The position numbers were made by a program, and so were the translations under genes. The notes under the pieces were generated by a model that ran no database searches, had not been told where the DNA came from, and saw only the letters and a list, made by a program, of their open reading frames with translations. DNA of 64,000 nucleotides from Aporhodopirellula rubra (lineage in GTDB: Bacteria > Planctomycetota > Planctomycetia > Pirellulales > Pirellulaceae). How positions within the stretch are numbered: position 1 is the first letter of the stretch; each line of letters begins with the position of its first letter. Shown in pieces: positions 17,591-26,949 of the stretch. The stretch is from NCBI RefSeq assembly GCF_014192335.1, contig NZ_JACHXU010000022.1, positions 1 through 64,000 of the forward strand, given 5' to 3'.

Positions 17591-19441
17591 ATGAACTCAA
17601 TGTCAAAGCTGTCTCTATTACCGATCGTCTGTTTGTTAATTCTTTCAGCGTTCACCGGCCGTTTACTAGCTGACGATATGAGCGTTTCATCTCCGTCAGG
17701 AAACCATGTGATTCGGTTTTTGCTGAAAGACGGAGTGCCGCATTACAATGTCTCCTATCGGGGAACGGCCATCCTTTCCGATTCGGGTCTCTCGTTGGAC
17801 CTCGAAGGCGATGGCTTCAGCGACCGGTTTGTGGTCGAGGATACCCAGACCCCGTCGCAGGATGACAGTTGGGATCCCGTGGTCGGCTCCAAAAGTTCCT
17901 ACCCGGATGCCTACCGCGAGTGTGTCGTTCAACTTCGGGAAGCGTCCGGCAAGAAGCGACGGCTCGATCTCGCGTTCCGTGCGTACGATGAAGGTGTTGC
18001 GTTTCGCTACATGATTCCCGCGCAGAAAGGCGTCTCGAAAATCACGCTCCGCTCGGAAGACAGCCGGTTTCAATTCACCGACGATCACTTGGTCTACTGG
18101 GACGACTACCCGCAGGCGGAGTATTCCAAAGTGCAATTGTCTGAGATGCCGGACCAGGCGATTCGGCCCTTGTTGTTGGAAACTAAATCGCATTTTGTGG
18201 CGATCGCCGAAGCGGGGAGTCTCGAACACTACGCACCGATGATGTTGAATCGATCCGGCGAGCTGCAACTGATCACTCGATTTCGCAGCGGAACGGTTTC
18301 GGCCAATGATTCTCTCACCACTCCTTGGCGAGTGGTTATGGTTGCCGACCATCCCGGCACGCTGGTCGAACACCATTACTTGCTGCAAAATCTTTCGGAA
18401 CCGAGTGCGTTTGATGATACGTCTTGGATCAAACCCGGCAAGGTCTGGCGAAGCAATCTCGCGACTGACGCAGCCAAGGCGATCATCGACTACGCCGCCG
18501 CCAACAACTACCAATACGTGCACTATGACGCGGGCTGGTATGGGCCCGAACGGGCGGCCGATTCCAACCCGTTGACGGTTGTTGGTTCCATCGACATGCC
18601 GGAGACAATTCGATATGCGGACGAACACGGGATCGGTCTGATTTGTTACATCAACAAGATTGCGATGTCGCGATACGATCTGGACAAGACCTTTCGCACC
18701 TACCAGCAATGGGGCATTCGGGGCGTGAAGTTCGGATTTGTCGATTGGAAGAGTCAGTCCGACATGGAGTTCTTGTTCGGCTCGATCAAGACGGCCGCGA
18801 AGTACAAGCTGATCGTTGACATCCACGATAACTTTCGGCTGACAGGGATCGAGAGAACCTACCCAAATGTTTTGACGGTCGAAGGGATCCTTGGCAACGA
18901 GGAACTGCCGGAACGGGGGAACCCACCGAAGAATGTTCTGACAACATCCTTTGCCCGGATGATCGCTGGAGCGGGTGATTACACTCCCTGCTACCTCAAC
19001 GGTCGAGTGGTGAGCCGCTCGTTTCAGCTGGCGTTGGGTGTCGTGTTTTATAGCCCACTGCAATACCTCCACTGGTATGACCAAGCTGATCGCTATGCCG
19101 GACGATCGTATCCTGAGTTAGAGTTTTGGAAGGAGATGCCGACGACATGGGATGATTCGAAAGTGATTCATGGATCGATCGGCAGCTACATGACCGTGGC
19201 CCGCAAGAAAGGTGAGCGTTGGTTTGTGGGAACGATCGTTAACGAGGCGCGAAGCCTCGACATCCCGTTGGACTTCCTTGGCCCCGGAGAGTACACGGCG
19301 AAGGTTTTTTCCGAGAATCCCGGGGACAAAAAACTGGTCACGGTCCAGTCGCGTGCAGTCACGTCGAGCAGTTCGCTGACGGCGACGATGAGATTCGGAA
19401 GTGGGTGTGCAATCATCATTTCGCCGGCTTCAGCGAAGTGA
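17591..19441 (+). CDS. GH97 glycoside hydrolase
   Basis: A protein of 616 residues starting at the ATG at 17591 (MNSMSKLSLLPIVCLLILSA, Sec signal); an upstream in-frame extension is unlikely. The N-terminal GH97 beta domain shows SVSSPSGNHVIRFLLKDGVP, NVSYRGTAILSDSGLSLDLE and DLAFRAYDEGVAFRYMIP. The barrel has YVHYDAGWYGPE, GVKFGFVDWKSQSDMEF with Asp 385 at the position of the nucleophile in retaining alpha-galactosidase-type members, VDIHDNFRLTG and TVEGILGNEE. A C-terminal beta domain begins near GPGEYTAKVFSENPG. The family contains alpha-glucosidases and alpha-galactosidases. The Asp-nucleophile type and the neighbours favour a galactosidase, as inference. Confidence 0.87.
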   Translation: MNSMSKLSLLPIVCLLILSAFTGRLLADDMSVSSPSGNHVIRFLLKDGVPHYNVSYRGTAILSDSGLSLDLEGDGFSDRFVVEDTQTPSQDDSWDPVVGSKSSYPDAYRECVVQLREASGKKRRLDLAFRAYDEGVAFRYMIPAQKGVSKITLRSEDSRFQFTDDHLVYWDDYPQAEYSKVQLSEMPDQAIRPLLLETKSHFVAIAEAGSLEHYAPMMLNRSGELQLITRFRSGTVSANDSLTTPWRVVMVADHPGTLVEHHYLLQNLSEPSAFDDTSWIKPGKVWRSNLATDAAKAIIDYAAANNYQYVHYDAGWYGPERAADSNPLTVVGSIDMPETIRYADEHGIGLICYINKIAMSRYDLDKTFRTYQQWGIRGVKFGFVDWKSQSDMEFLFGSIKTAAKYKLIVDIHDNFRLTGIERTYPNVLTVEGILGNEELPERGNPPKNVLTTSFARMIAGAGDYTPCYLNGRVVSRSFQLALGVVFYSPLQYLHWYDQADRYAGRSYPELEFWKEMPTTWDDSKVIHGSIGSYMTVARKKGERWFVGTIVNEARSLDIPLDFLGPGEYTAKVFSENPGDKKLVTVQSRAVTSSSSLTATMRFGSGCAIIISPASAK

Positions 19442-19484
19442 CCTCGCTGAGTAACTGAAGTGTCCCCGAGAGTGTGATCAACGC

Positions 19485-19986
19485 ACTTTCTGCTATGAAA
19501 ACGACTGTGTGGTTTTAGCGAGCGATAATGGTCCGTGGTGGAGAGTAGGCGATCACGTGGGGCACGGCGAACCACTGCGTACATTCAAGACGAGCACTTC
19601 CAACGGTGGGTTTCGTATTCCTCTCATCAGTCGGGCACCGGGTAGGATGCCGGCCGGAAGCAGTTCGGATCTCGTCCATGCGAATATCGATCTGCTTCCA
19701 ATGATCGCGAAACCGACTGGCGCCGATCTTCCTGATGACCGAGTAATTGATGGGCCAGATCTTTCTGGAATCGTTCACGGTACAGAAACGGAACTTGATC
19801 GGCCAGTCTTCCTTTACCAGAATTGATCGTTGCGAGCGGTAAGATATGGCTTATGTTCCAGAGAAGGATCGCCATTACATCTTGGGAACCACACTCTATA
19901 ATCTTGTCGACGACATCGTCGAAACTTCCCGGCGATGCCAACGGTCAGCTAACCCCCAGTCCAACTCCTTGGAAACGTACCGCTAG
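19485..19986 (+). pseudogene. Decayed sulfatase, C-terminal third only
   Basis: The frame around 19497-19826 reads ENDCVVLASDNGPW, GEPLRTFKTSTSNGGFRIPL and GRMPAGSSSDLVHANIDLLP, the standard distal part of a type I sulfatase. It hits a stop at 19824-19826 but goes on in frame as SLRAVRYG. A +1 shift near 19848 then restores AYVPEKDRHYILG and TTLYNLVDDIVETS, which is the family's C-terminal signature. The N-terminal two thirds, including the formylglycine site, are absent. The gene is therefore dead, with at least one nonsense and one frameshift change, and lies just behind the GH97 gene at the end of the carbohydrate cluster. Confidence 0.8.
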
Positions 19987-20011
19987 ATCCAACAAACGTG
20001 ATGACGACCCT

Positions 20012-20467
20012 ATGAGAATCGGAAAATACGAACGCCTTGCTGCTGATATATTCGGCTATACCTATGACAACTATCTAGGTCATCTCCAAATCGGTAACGA
20101 ACGTTACGAGTCGTTGATGCCGAGGGATGCAAAATTGCTCGAAAAGGCGGTTGTCGAACGTTGGTCGATCCTACGGATCTCCGAGAAGTTGGAGGTGGAT
20201 GTCGAACAGGCTGGCAAGTTGCTCGTGTTAACGAAGGACGCGTTAGAACGCTATGAGGCTGCGAATCCGGCGGAGTTCTTCCGAGTCGCTGTCCGACAAA
20301 TGGTTGAAGAAGCTGTGTCAGAAGGTTTGAGTGACGAGAAAGATGTCAACGAGCTCGTCAGTCAGATTTGTCATGTCGCGTCTGACATGGCGGTTTTGCT
20401 AAAAGCCGAAAAATCCGAGATGGTTGAATATTCGGGTGAACTCCGGCGACCGGCGGGTGAAGTGTAG
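20012..20467 (+). CDS. Hypothetical soluble protein
   Basis: A protein of 151 residues from the ATG at 20012 (MRIGKYERLAADIFGYTYDN). The frame extends further upstream, but that part overlaps the dead sulfatase and is not protein-like. The sequence is acidic and mostly helical, with EKAVVERWSILRISEKLEVD and then VEQAGKLLVLTKDALERYE, which suggests a helix-turn-helix-like bundle. No signal peptide or membrane segment is visible. The downstream neighbour is convergent. I recognise no family. Confidence 0.6.
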   Translation: MRIGKYERLAADIFGYTYDNYLGHLQIGNERYESLMPRDAKLLEKAVVERWSILRISEKLEVDVEQAGKLLVLTKDALERYEAANPAEFFRVAVRQMVEEAVSEGLSDEKDVNELVSQICHVASDMAVLLKAEKSEMVEYSGELRRPAGEV

Positions 20468-20533
20468 AGCATCGATACGCTGACCTCACCCATTGTCAAC
20501 GTTTACCCGTCGCAATCGAGGGCGGTAGTGACC

Positions 20534-21704
20534 TTATGGTTTCAGAACGACTTTGATGCACCCGTCTTCTCTGTCTCGGAACTTCTTGTAGGCGTTTGGA
20601 GCGTTCTCGAGCGGTTCGACGTGGGTAATCACGAATGACGGATCGATTTTGCCTTCGGTGATTTTTTCCATCAGAGGCGTCAAGTAACGCTGCATGTGAG
20701 TTTGCCCCAGACGGATTTGCAGTGCCTTGTTCATCGCAGTTCCCCACTGCAAGTTCACGCTGCTGAAGTACACGCCGGGCACAGAGACTCGGCCGCCCTT
20801 GCGACAGCACTTGAAAATTTCGTTCAAGACGTGCGGGCGACCCGAGCCCAGATGTAGTGCCGTTTTGGCGTCATCGAGTGCGGATTGCAAATTGCCGGCG
20901 GCGTGGTTTTCGGCGCCGACGGCGTCGATACAACAATCCGGGCCACGCCCTTTTGTCAGTTGTTGCAGGGTCGCGTAGACATCAGACTTCTCGTAATCGA
21001 CCACCTCCGCGTTGGAGATCTCTCGAGCCATTTTCAATCTTTCAGGCACTGTATCAATCGCGATAACGCGTTTGGCACCGAGCGATCCATGCACTTTGGA
21101 TCGCGAATTGTCCGACGGGGCCACAGCCCCATACTGCAACTGTGTCGGCTGGTTGTATTTCGCAATTTTCTGCGGCCATGTAGCCGGTCGGGAAGATGTC
21201 TGATAAGAAAACAACCTGTTCGTCCGGCAAGCCATTGGGAACTTTGATGGGTCCGACATCAGCGTAGGGGACTCGCAAATATTCGGCTTGCCCGCCCGCG
21301 TAACCACCGAGCATGTGAGTGTATCCAAACAATCCGGCGGGCGAATGGCCCATCACCTTTTCCGCCTGTTCCGCATTGGGGTTCGACTGATCGCACAACG
21401 AATAGAGAGTTGATTGACAGAAGAAGCATTCGCCGCACGAAATCGTGAACGGCACGACAACCCGGTCGCCGACTCGCAACCGTTTGACGTCATTGCCAAC
21501 CTCAACGACTTCTCCCATAGGCTCATGACCGATAATGTCGCCGGCTTCCATTGCCGGCGCTGCACCGGCCATCAGGTGCAGATCGGATCCACAGATCCCG
21601 GTAGCCGTGACTCGTATAATCGCGTCACGAGGGTCTAAGATTTTCGGATCGTCGACGTTGTCAACTCGAATGTCATTCCGACCGTGCCAGCAAACCGCTT
21701 TCAT
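20534..21704 (-). pseudogene. Zinc-dependent dehydrogenase (FdhA-like), frameshifted
   Basis: The first part, from the ATG at 21704 (after AAAGGAAC on the coding strand), reads [29 protein letters not shown] and [12 protein letters not shown]. It has the structural-zinc Cys cluster CGECFFCQ with a following Cys, and the nucleotide-binding [17 protein letters not shown]. Near 21090 the frame changes: the match continues in another frame as [16 protein letters not shown] through GCIKVVLKP at the end. Both parts belong to one glutathione-independent formaldehyde-dehydrogenase-like alcohol dehydrogenase. A single indel separates them, so this is either a recent pseudogene or a sequencing error. 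If intact it would oxidise an alcohol or aldehyde with NAD in the cytoplasm. Confidence 0.82.
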
Positions 21705-22179
21705 CAATTCTGTTCCTTTATCCAATGAGTTGGCCCCCGCGAATGAACGCAGATCTCAGTGCGATCTGAATGAGGGGCAATCTGAGTTCACGCTGCGTCT
21801 CGATGAGACGTTCGTTTGCTGAGGCAACTACGAAATTGACCTCCTGCGGGCGTGAGCAATCGCAACTCCCGTGCCGATCGCACACGCGTTGATGCGGGAG
21901 TGTCAGCGCGGATAGGCGTCGCGCCACCGCGCAGCGCACCCGATCATCCGAAAGATGCCGTGAAAGATGGCTAACGTAACTGTCGTGGTGATCGACTTCG
22001 TACGCATTCCAATGACGTTGATCGACATGACGGTCGATAATCGAGCAGCGTGCGGTTGCATCGACTACGCGGTTGTTATCACGGTCGCAAGAGAGACGCC
22101 CATAGATGCGTTGCGATCGGCGAGGTTCGAGATTGAGATTTGCACCGTTGAGCTCGAGGCGCGTTTTGATTGTGAAATA
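21705..22179. other. Intergenic stretch between two minus-strand genes
   Basis: Contains the upstream region of the dehydrogenase gene and the downstream region of the DUF1559 gene. A plus-strand frame (21967-22188, 73 codons) starts MANVTVVVIDFVRI but has no family match I can recall and runs into the end of the convergent gene; I do not call it. Nothing else is seen. Confidence 0.35.
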
Positions 22180-23454
22180 CTACGGTGATTCAGGTTTTGA
22201 TTCAGCGTTCTGTCGCGCTGCGATCGTGCCCAAGGCACCCCAGACGCCGTAAGGACTGTCAACGTTTGAGTCCATTGGGTTGTCTGTGTAAACGCTCGCT
22301 CGCGTGAGATCACCGGTGTCGATGGTGTTGACGACAAATCGCACAGCCCCGTCGGCAAACAAAGCGTGACAGCCGCCGTGGTGTAAGCTCGAGGCACTGA
22401 AAACGCCCTCGAGACGTAATTCGCGTTCGGTGTCGCAGTTCGGTGAATTGGGGGGAAGGATCGTGTTGAATCCCGACCAGGAGATTGCACCATCTGCCCA
22501 GTTTCCTCCCCGCGAGGCTTTCCCGTCGGGAGTGAATCGCAACTGAAAATCGGGCTTGACGTTGCCGCTGCTGTCAACGACGTCAAGACAACGTGAGGGA
22601 TTGTCTTTCAAGTCCGTGATGTTGGCCGTGATACTGCTGAAGCCTCGTCGTGATGCGTCGCTCGTCGCGACTTCGGCGGCCAATAACGTGTGGTTCAATC
22701 CATCCGTGATGTCATCGAATCGCGTTGGACGTCCCGCTTTGAATGCACCTCGGTGCGATCCGGTGTCGGCCGTTCTCAATCGGAAGTCTAGAAACTCGCC
22801 GGCAGGGTAGCCGACGTCATGAATGGCGTCGCCGTAACAGAACACATAGTTGCTGAGCGCAGCATGCGCTTGAGGCTTTTGCGTTGGATCGCTCGGGCAC
22901 CGCAGCGTAGACAATCCCCATTGCCAAATCGGATAAACGTTTGCTTTCCAAGGTGCGGGACCCATAGGCGGAAAATAGAATGATCCATCCTCGCTCATTA
23001 ATGGGCCCGGTGCGACGGAGAGTGCGTCCAACTGATCCCGGAAAGATTCGCACGATTTTGTCTTGGTCAAATCGTCGAGTCCCTCATTTGATGAAGGATG
23101 CGGCCCGGTGGTGTACGGGTTGCTGATCATGTCCCACAGGCACGATGCCTCCACAAACGGCACGACGGCGACCCATGCGGATAGGCGATTCTGATTCGAT
23201 AACTCGTCACCGCCGGCGGTAGGACCGGTGCCGCCGCATGCAGGCGGAAGTTGGAGAAAAGCAGCGTGGTAGTTATGGAACGCCAACCCGAGTTGTTTGG
23301 CATTGTTGATACACGACATTCGCCGCGCCGTTTCGCGTGCGGTCTGAATCGCGGGAATCAACAGTGCGAGCAGCAACATTAGGCAGCCCAGCAACGCGAT
23401 GGCACCCGCTCGCGTCAACCGCCAGCGTTCTTTCGTTTGCGGTTCCCCTGACAT
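22180..23454 (-). CDS. DUF1559 protein with atypical pilin-like N-terminus
   Basis: A protein of 424 residues from the ATG at 23454, with a GGAGAG ribosome-binding site a few bases upstream on the coding strand. The DUF1559 signature follows the membrane helix: LIPAIQTARETARRMSCINN, then AKQLGLAFHNYHAAF and LPPACGGTG. The C-terminal signature is LHHGGCHALFADGAVRFV. The helix is AIALLGCLMLLLALLIPAIQ, but the usual GFTLVELLVVIAIIG peptidase site is missing, so normal type IV prepilin processing is unlikely. DUF1559 proteins are numerous in planctomycetes and probably form surface or periplasmic pseudopilin-like structures; their roles are not known. Compare the canonical paralogue at 49310-50464. 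Confidence 0.9.
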   Translation of the reverse strand: MSGEPQTKERWRLTRAGAIALLGCLMLLLALLIPAIQTARETARRMSCINNAKQLGLAFHNYHAAFLQLPPACGGTGPTAGGDELSNQNRLSAWVAVVPFVEASCLWDMISNPYTTGPHPSSNEGLDDLTKTKSCESFRDQLDALSVAPGPLMSEDGSFYFPPMGPAPWKANVYPIWQWGLSTLRCPSDPTQKPQAHAALSNYVFCYGDAIHDVGYPAGEFLDFRLRTADTGSHRGAFKAGRPTRFDDITDGLNHTLLAAEVATSDASRRGFSSITANITDLKDNPSRCLDVVDSSGNVKPDFQLRFTPDGKASRGGNWADGAISWSGFNTILPPNSPNCDTERELRLEGVFSASSLHHGGCHALFADGAVRFVVNTIDTGDLTRASVYTDNPMDSNVDSPYGVWGALGTIAARQNAESKPESP

Positions 23455-23652
23455 CACACACTCTCCGTGGTCGACTTAATTCGATCCCGCGTGCCAATCC
23501 GTCGGCGACCACGAATCATGCCCGACTCTTTGACAACCACGCAAGCATGACCTGGCGTGGTGTAGCGAGAGCATTTCGGATGTTAACGTGCTCGTTCACC
23601 GTTGCTGGATATCGTCTCGATCGTGCTAGCGAAACAGGGTTCGGCGGCGTTG

Positions 23653-25530
23653 CTACGAGTTATCGGTTGCGGAGAGCATGACCATGGCGAGCGGAGGAAT
23701 GTTGAGTTTGAGGCTCTGTTCGCGTCCGTGTGCCGCGATCGGATCGCTGGCGATCTTGCCGAGGTTACCGACGTTGCTGCCCCCGTAGAGTTTCGAATCG
23801 CTGTTGAGGATCTCGATGTACTTGCCCGATTGTGGAACGCCGATTCGATATCCCGCGTGCGGTGCGGGAGTGAAGTTCAGTACGACGACGACGGTACTGC
23901 CATCCGAGGCCATACGGCAGAACGTGAAGATGCTCTTATCCGCATCGTCAGCGGCGATCCATGAGAAACCGGCGGGGTCGCAATCGAGTTCATGCAGCGC
24001 CGGATAGTCTTTGTAAATGCGGTTCAGGTCGCCGATAAACCGCTTCACCCCGTCGTGCACATCGAACTGTAGCAGCGACCAGTCGAGTTGGCTCTCCGCA
24101 TTCCATTCCGACGACTGACCAAATTCACATCCCATGAAGAGCAGTTTTTTACCTGGGGATGCGTACTGGTACCCGTACAGCAGACGCATGTTAGCGAATT
24201 GTTGCCATTGGTCGCCCGGCATTCGCGACAAGAGCGAGCCTTTACCGTGAACGACCTCGTCGTGCGAGAGCGGCAACATGAAGTTTTCGCTGAACTGGTA
24301 CACCGAACGAAACGAGAGTTCATTTTGGTGGTATTTGCGATAGATAGGATCGCGCTTGATGTACTCCAGCGTGTCGTGCATCCATCCCATGTCCCACTTC
24401 ATGCCGAAACCTAGCCCGCCGTTGTAGACCGGGCTCGATACGCCTCCGAACGAGGTCGACTCTTCGGCGATCGTCAACACACCGGGGAAGTCCGCATGCA
24501 GGTGAGTGTTGAACTGTTTGAGGAATTCGATCGCTTCCAGATTCTCGTTACCACCAAACTGGTTCGGAACCCATTCACCGTCTTCGCGTGAATAGTCGAG
24601 GTACAACATCGAGGCGACCGCGTCGACACGCAATCCGTCGATGTGATATTCCTTGCACCAGAATCGAGCACTCGCGTGAAGGAAATCGCGGACTTCCTGT
24701 CGTCCGTAATTAAAGATGTGCGTGTTCCAATCGGGGTGGAAGCCTTGACGTTTGTCGGCGTGTTCATAGAGTCCCGTGCCGTCAAAGTACGCCAAACCGT
24801 GTTCGTCATAGGGGAAGTGTGCAGGAACCCAGTCGACGATCACGCCGATGTTGTTGCGATGGCAGTGATCGACGAAGTATCGAAACTCGTCCGGGCCTCC
24901 GAAGCGGCTCGTTGGGGCGAAGTAGCTCGTGACCTGGTATCCCCATGATCCGTCGAACGGGAATTCCGTGATCGGCATCAATTCAATGTGGGTGTACCCG
25001 AGTTCTTTGACGTAATCGACCAGCATCGTGGCGAGTTCGCGATACGTGTGGTACCGGCGTCCGTCCCACGGGCGTTTCCAAGACGAGAGTTGCACCTCGT
25101 AGACGGAGATCGGTTGTTTCAACCAATCAACGAGTCCCCGGCGACACATCCAATCTTCGTCACGCCACTTGTACTTTTCCAGATCGTGAATGATCGATGC
25201 CGTGGCGGGCGGGTGTTCGGCCGCGAATGCGTAAGGGTCGGCTTTGTCGGTCACGATTCCTGATTTGGATCGCACGCCGTACTTGTAGTGCGTTCCGACA
25301 CCGGCGCCGGCGATGAACCCTGACCACACGCCCGAGTCGCTGCCTTGCAACCAATCCTGGCCGTGTTGCCAGCCGTTGCCCTCGGTCAGCACGCTGACTT
25401 CGGTTGCGTTGGGAGCCCAGACGGCGAAACGTGCTCCCGCGACACCATCACGCGTTTCCGGGTGAGCACCGAGCCAGTGGTAACGTTCGTTGCGTTCGAC
25501 CGACACGGGTGCTTCGTCGCTGGTTTTCAT
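23653..25530 (-). CDS. glgB: 1,4-alpha-glucan branching enzyme
   Basis: A protein of 625 residues that forms alpha-1,6 branches in glycogen in the cytoplasm. A CBM48 domain spans about residues 20-105 ([20 protein letters not shown]). The GH13 barrel has the branching-enzyme motif [19 protein letters not shown], the nucleophile Asp 303 in [17 protein letters not shown], the acid/base Glu 356 in LTIAEESTS and Asp 424 in [12 protein letters not shown]. It lacks the extra N-terminal domain of enzymes such as that of E. coli, which explains the length. It stands alone, without other glycogen genes nearby. The identification is firm. Confidence 0.96.
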   Translation of the reverse strand: MKTSDEAPVSVERNERYHWLGAHPETRDGVAGARFAVWAPNATEVSVLTEGNGWQHGQDWLQGSDSGVWSGFIAGAGVGTHYKYGVRSKSGIVTDKADPYAFAAEHPPATASIIHDLEKYKWRDEDWMCRRGLVDWLKQPISVYEVQLSSWKRPWDGRRYHTYRELATMLVDYVKELGYTHIELMPITEFPFDGSWGYQVTSYFAPTSRFGGPDEFRYFVDHCHRNNIGVIVDWVPAHFPYDEHGLAYFDGTGLYEHADKRQGFHPDWNTHIFNYGRQEVRDFLHASARFWCKEYHIDGLRVDAVASMLYLDYSREDGEWVPNQFGGNENLEAIEFLKQFNTHLHADFPGVLTIAEESTSFGGVSSPVYNGGLGFGMKWDMGWMHDTLEYIKRDPIYRKYHQNELSFRSVYQFSENFMLPLSHDEVVHGKGSLLSRMPGDQWQQFANMRLLYGYQYASPGKKLLFMGCEFGQSSEWNAESQLDWSLLQFDVHDGVKRFIGDLNRIYKDYPALHELDCDPAGFSWIAADDADKSIFTFCRMASDGSTVVVVLNFTPAPHAGYRIGVPQSGKYIEILNSDSKLYGGSNVGNLGKIASDPIAAHGREQSLKLNIPPLAMVMLSATDNS

Positions 25531-25640
25531 CTCGATGGATACCCAAGTTGTGGAGTCAGGTGAATGTTTCCAGCGAATTTTACAGGATCGGCGGGGACGC
25601 GTGTGAGGGGGTGCGACGATCTCTCAGATCGAGTCCGCGG

Positions 25641-26942
25641 TTACGACAAACCGTCCATTGTTCCGGTGCTGGTCGCAAATTGGTCAACTTCCAAACCGAA
25701 TTTCTGCAGCAACGAAAGGTAGAAATTTGGCAACGGGTAGTTGTTCTTTTGACTGAACGCGAGGTGTCCGGCGTGGCGGAAGGGGCCACCCGCGATCAGC
25801 ATGGGCATGTTCCGGTTGCTGTGGTTGGACGCGTTTCCGAGATTGCTCGTTAGGAACGAAGTGGTGTCGTCGAGAAGGCTGCCGCGAGCGTCGTCGGCCG
25901 AAGCAAGCGACCGTAAAAAACTGCCCCACTGTGCAACGAGTGCTTCTTCGACAATTGCGAGTTGCTCGAGTTTCGTGTCGTCGAGACCGTGATGGCTGAG
26001 TGAATGGTAGCCTTCCTCCACGCCCTCGATCGGAACAACGCCACCACCGCCGGGAAGATGCAAGGTGATGAATCGAGTGGAGTCCGTTTGCAACGCGAGG
26101 TGCATCAATTCACACATCGTTTGGAAGCGTCCGATCAGATCGTTCGGGTTGCGAATGTCGATCGGTCGGTCGGCGTCCACTTTGGGCTTCGGCATCTTTG
26201 CCCATCGTTCGGATTGTTGCATTCGCAGTTCGAGGCCGCGGACGCTCGAGAAATAGGCGTCCAGTCGATCCCGGTCGCCACGTCCGAGCGTCCGTTGCAG
26301 CGACTTCGCGTCTTCGGCGACCACGTCCATGATGCTGCGTCCCTGGCGAACGCGGGCGGCCTGTTTTTGCCGCTCTTGACGTGAGTCGTCGACGAACAAC
26401 TCGGAAAACAATTGGGACGCGGACGTGATCGGAGGGATCATCGCACCGCTCTCGGTATAGCACGGGCTGTTGGTGCCACCGGTTGCCAATACCAATGAAG
26501 GGTACCGCGTCGCGTCACCGCGATGTTTGGCGAGCATCTGATCCACTGAGATCGTATTCACGGCGCGTCCGGCCGTACCCATCGGCGTCGCCGTCAGAAT
26601 GCTGGCTTCGGCCCGGTGGCCTCCGCCGACGCCCGGGTGAGAGACTCCCGATGCGATGGTCAATTGATCGCGTAGATCATCGAGGGGACGCAGATACCGC
26701 GATGGCGTGTACTGTTTGCCCTCACCGGCAGGCATCCAGTTTTCACTGACCAAGCCCAATCCGACCGTCACGGCAACGAGGCGTCGTGGGTTCTGTCGTG
26801 CGTTCTCGTCCGCGGATTCTTTCGCAAAAGCCGATCGCATGGCCGAGAGCCAGGGCAAGCTCATTGCAACGCCGCTGCCACGCAAGACGGTTCGACGACG
26901 AAGACGTTTCTGCAAGTTGAACTGGGTAGATCGAGGTTTCAT
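25641..26942 (-). CDS. DUF1552 protein with Tat-like signal
   Basis: A protein of 433 residues. The ATG at 26942 was chosen over an upstream frame extension because it gives a proper leader: [20 protein letters not shown], a twin-arginine-like signal. Family blocks include [58 protein letters not shown] and, at the end, [18 protein letters not shown]. It starts seven bases after the stop of the DUF1592 gene, so the two form an operon. DUF1552 proteins are almost always paired with DUF1592-type cytochromes in planctomycetes. They are exported and of unknown activity, possibly alkaline-phosphatase-superfamily hydrolases (DUF1501-like). Confidence 0.9.
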   Translation of the reverse strand: MKPRSTQFNLQKRLRRRTVLRGSGVAMSLPWLSAMRSAFAKESADENARQNPRRLVAVTVGLGLVSENWMPAGEGKQYTPSRYLRPLDDLRDQLTIASGVSHPGVGGGHRAEASILTATPMGTAGRAVNTISVDQMLAKHRGDATRYPSLVLATGGTNSPCYTESGAMIPPITSASQLFSELFVDDSRQERQKQAARVRQGRSIMDVVAEDAKSLQRTLGRGDRDRLDAYFSSVRGLELRMQQSERWAKMPKPKVDADRPIDIRNPNDLIGRFQTMCELMHLALQTDSTRFITLHLPGGGGVVPIEGVEEGYHSLSHHGLDDTKLEQLAIVEEALVAQWGSFLRSLASADDARGSLLDDTTSFLTSNLGNASNHSNRNMPMLIAGGPFRHAGHLAFSQKNNYPLPNFYLSLLQKFGLEVDQFATSTGTMDGLS

Positions 26943-26949
26943 CGCGTGA

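Noticed and set aside
17696..19084. Long minus-strand frame of 462 codons
   Set aside because: It is the antisense shadow of the GH97 gene, which carries clear domain motifs on the plus strand.
21967..22188. 73-codon plus-strand frame
   Set aside because: It converges into the DUF1559 gene end and shows no motif; support is too weak to call.
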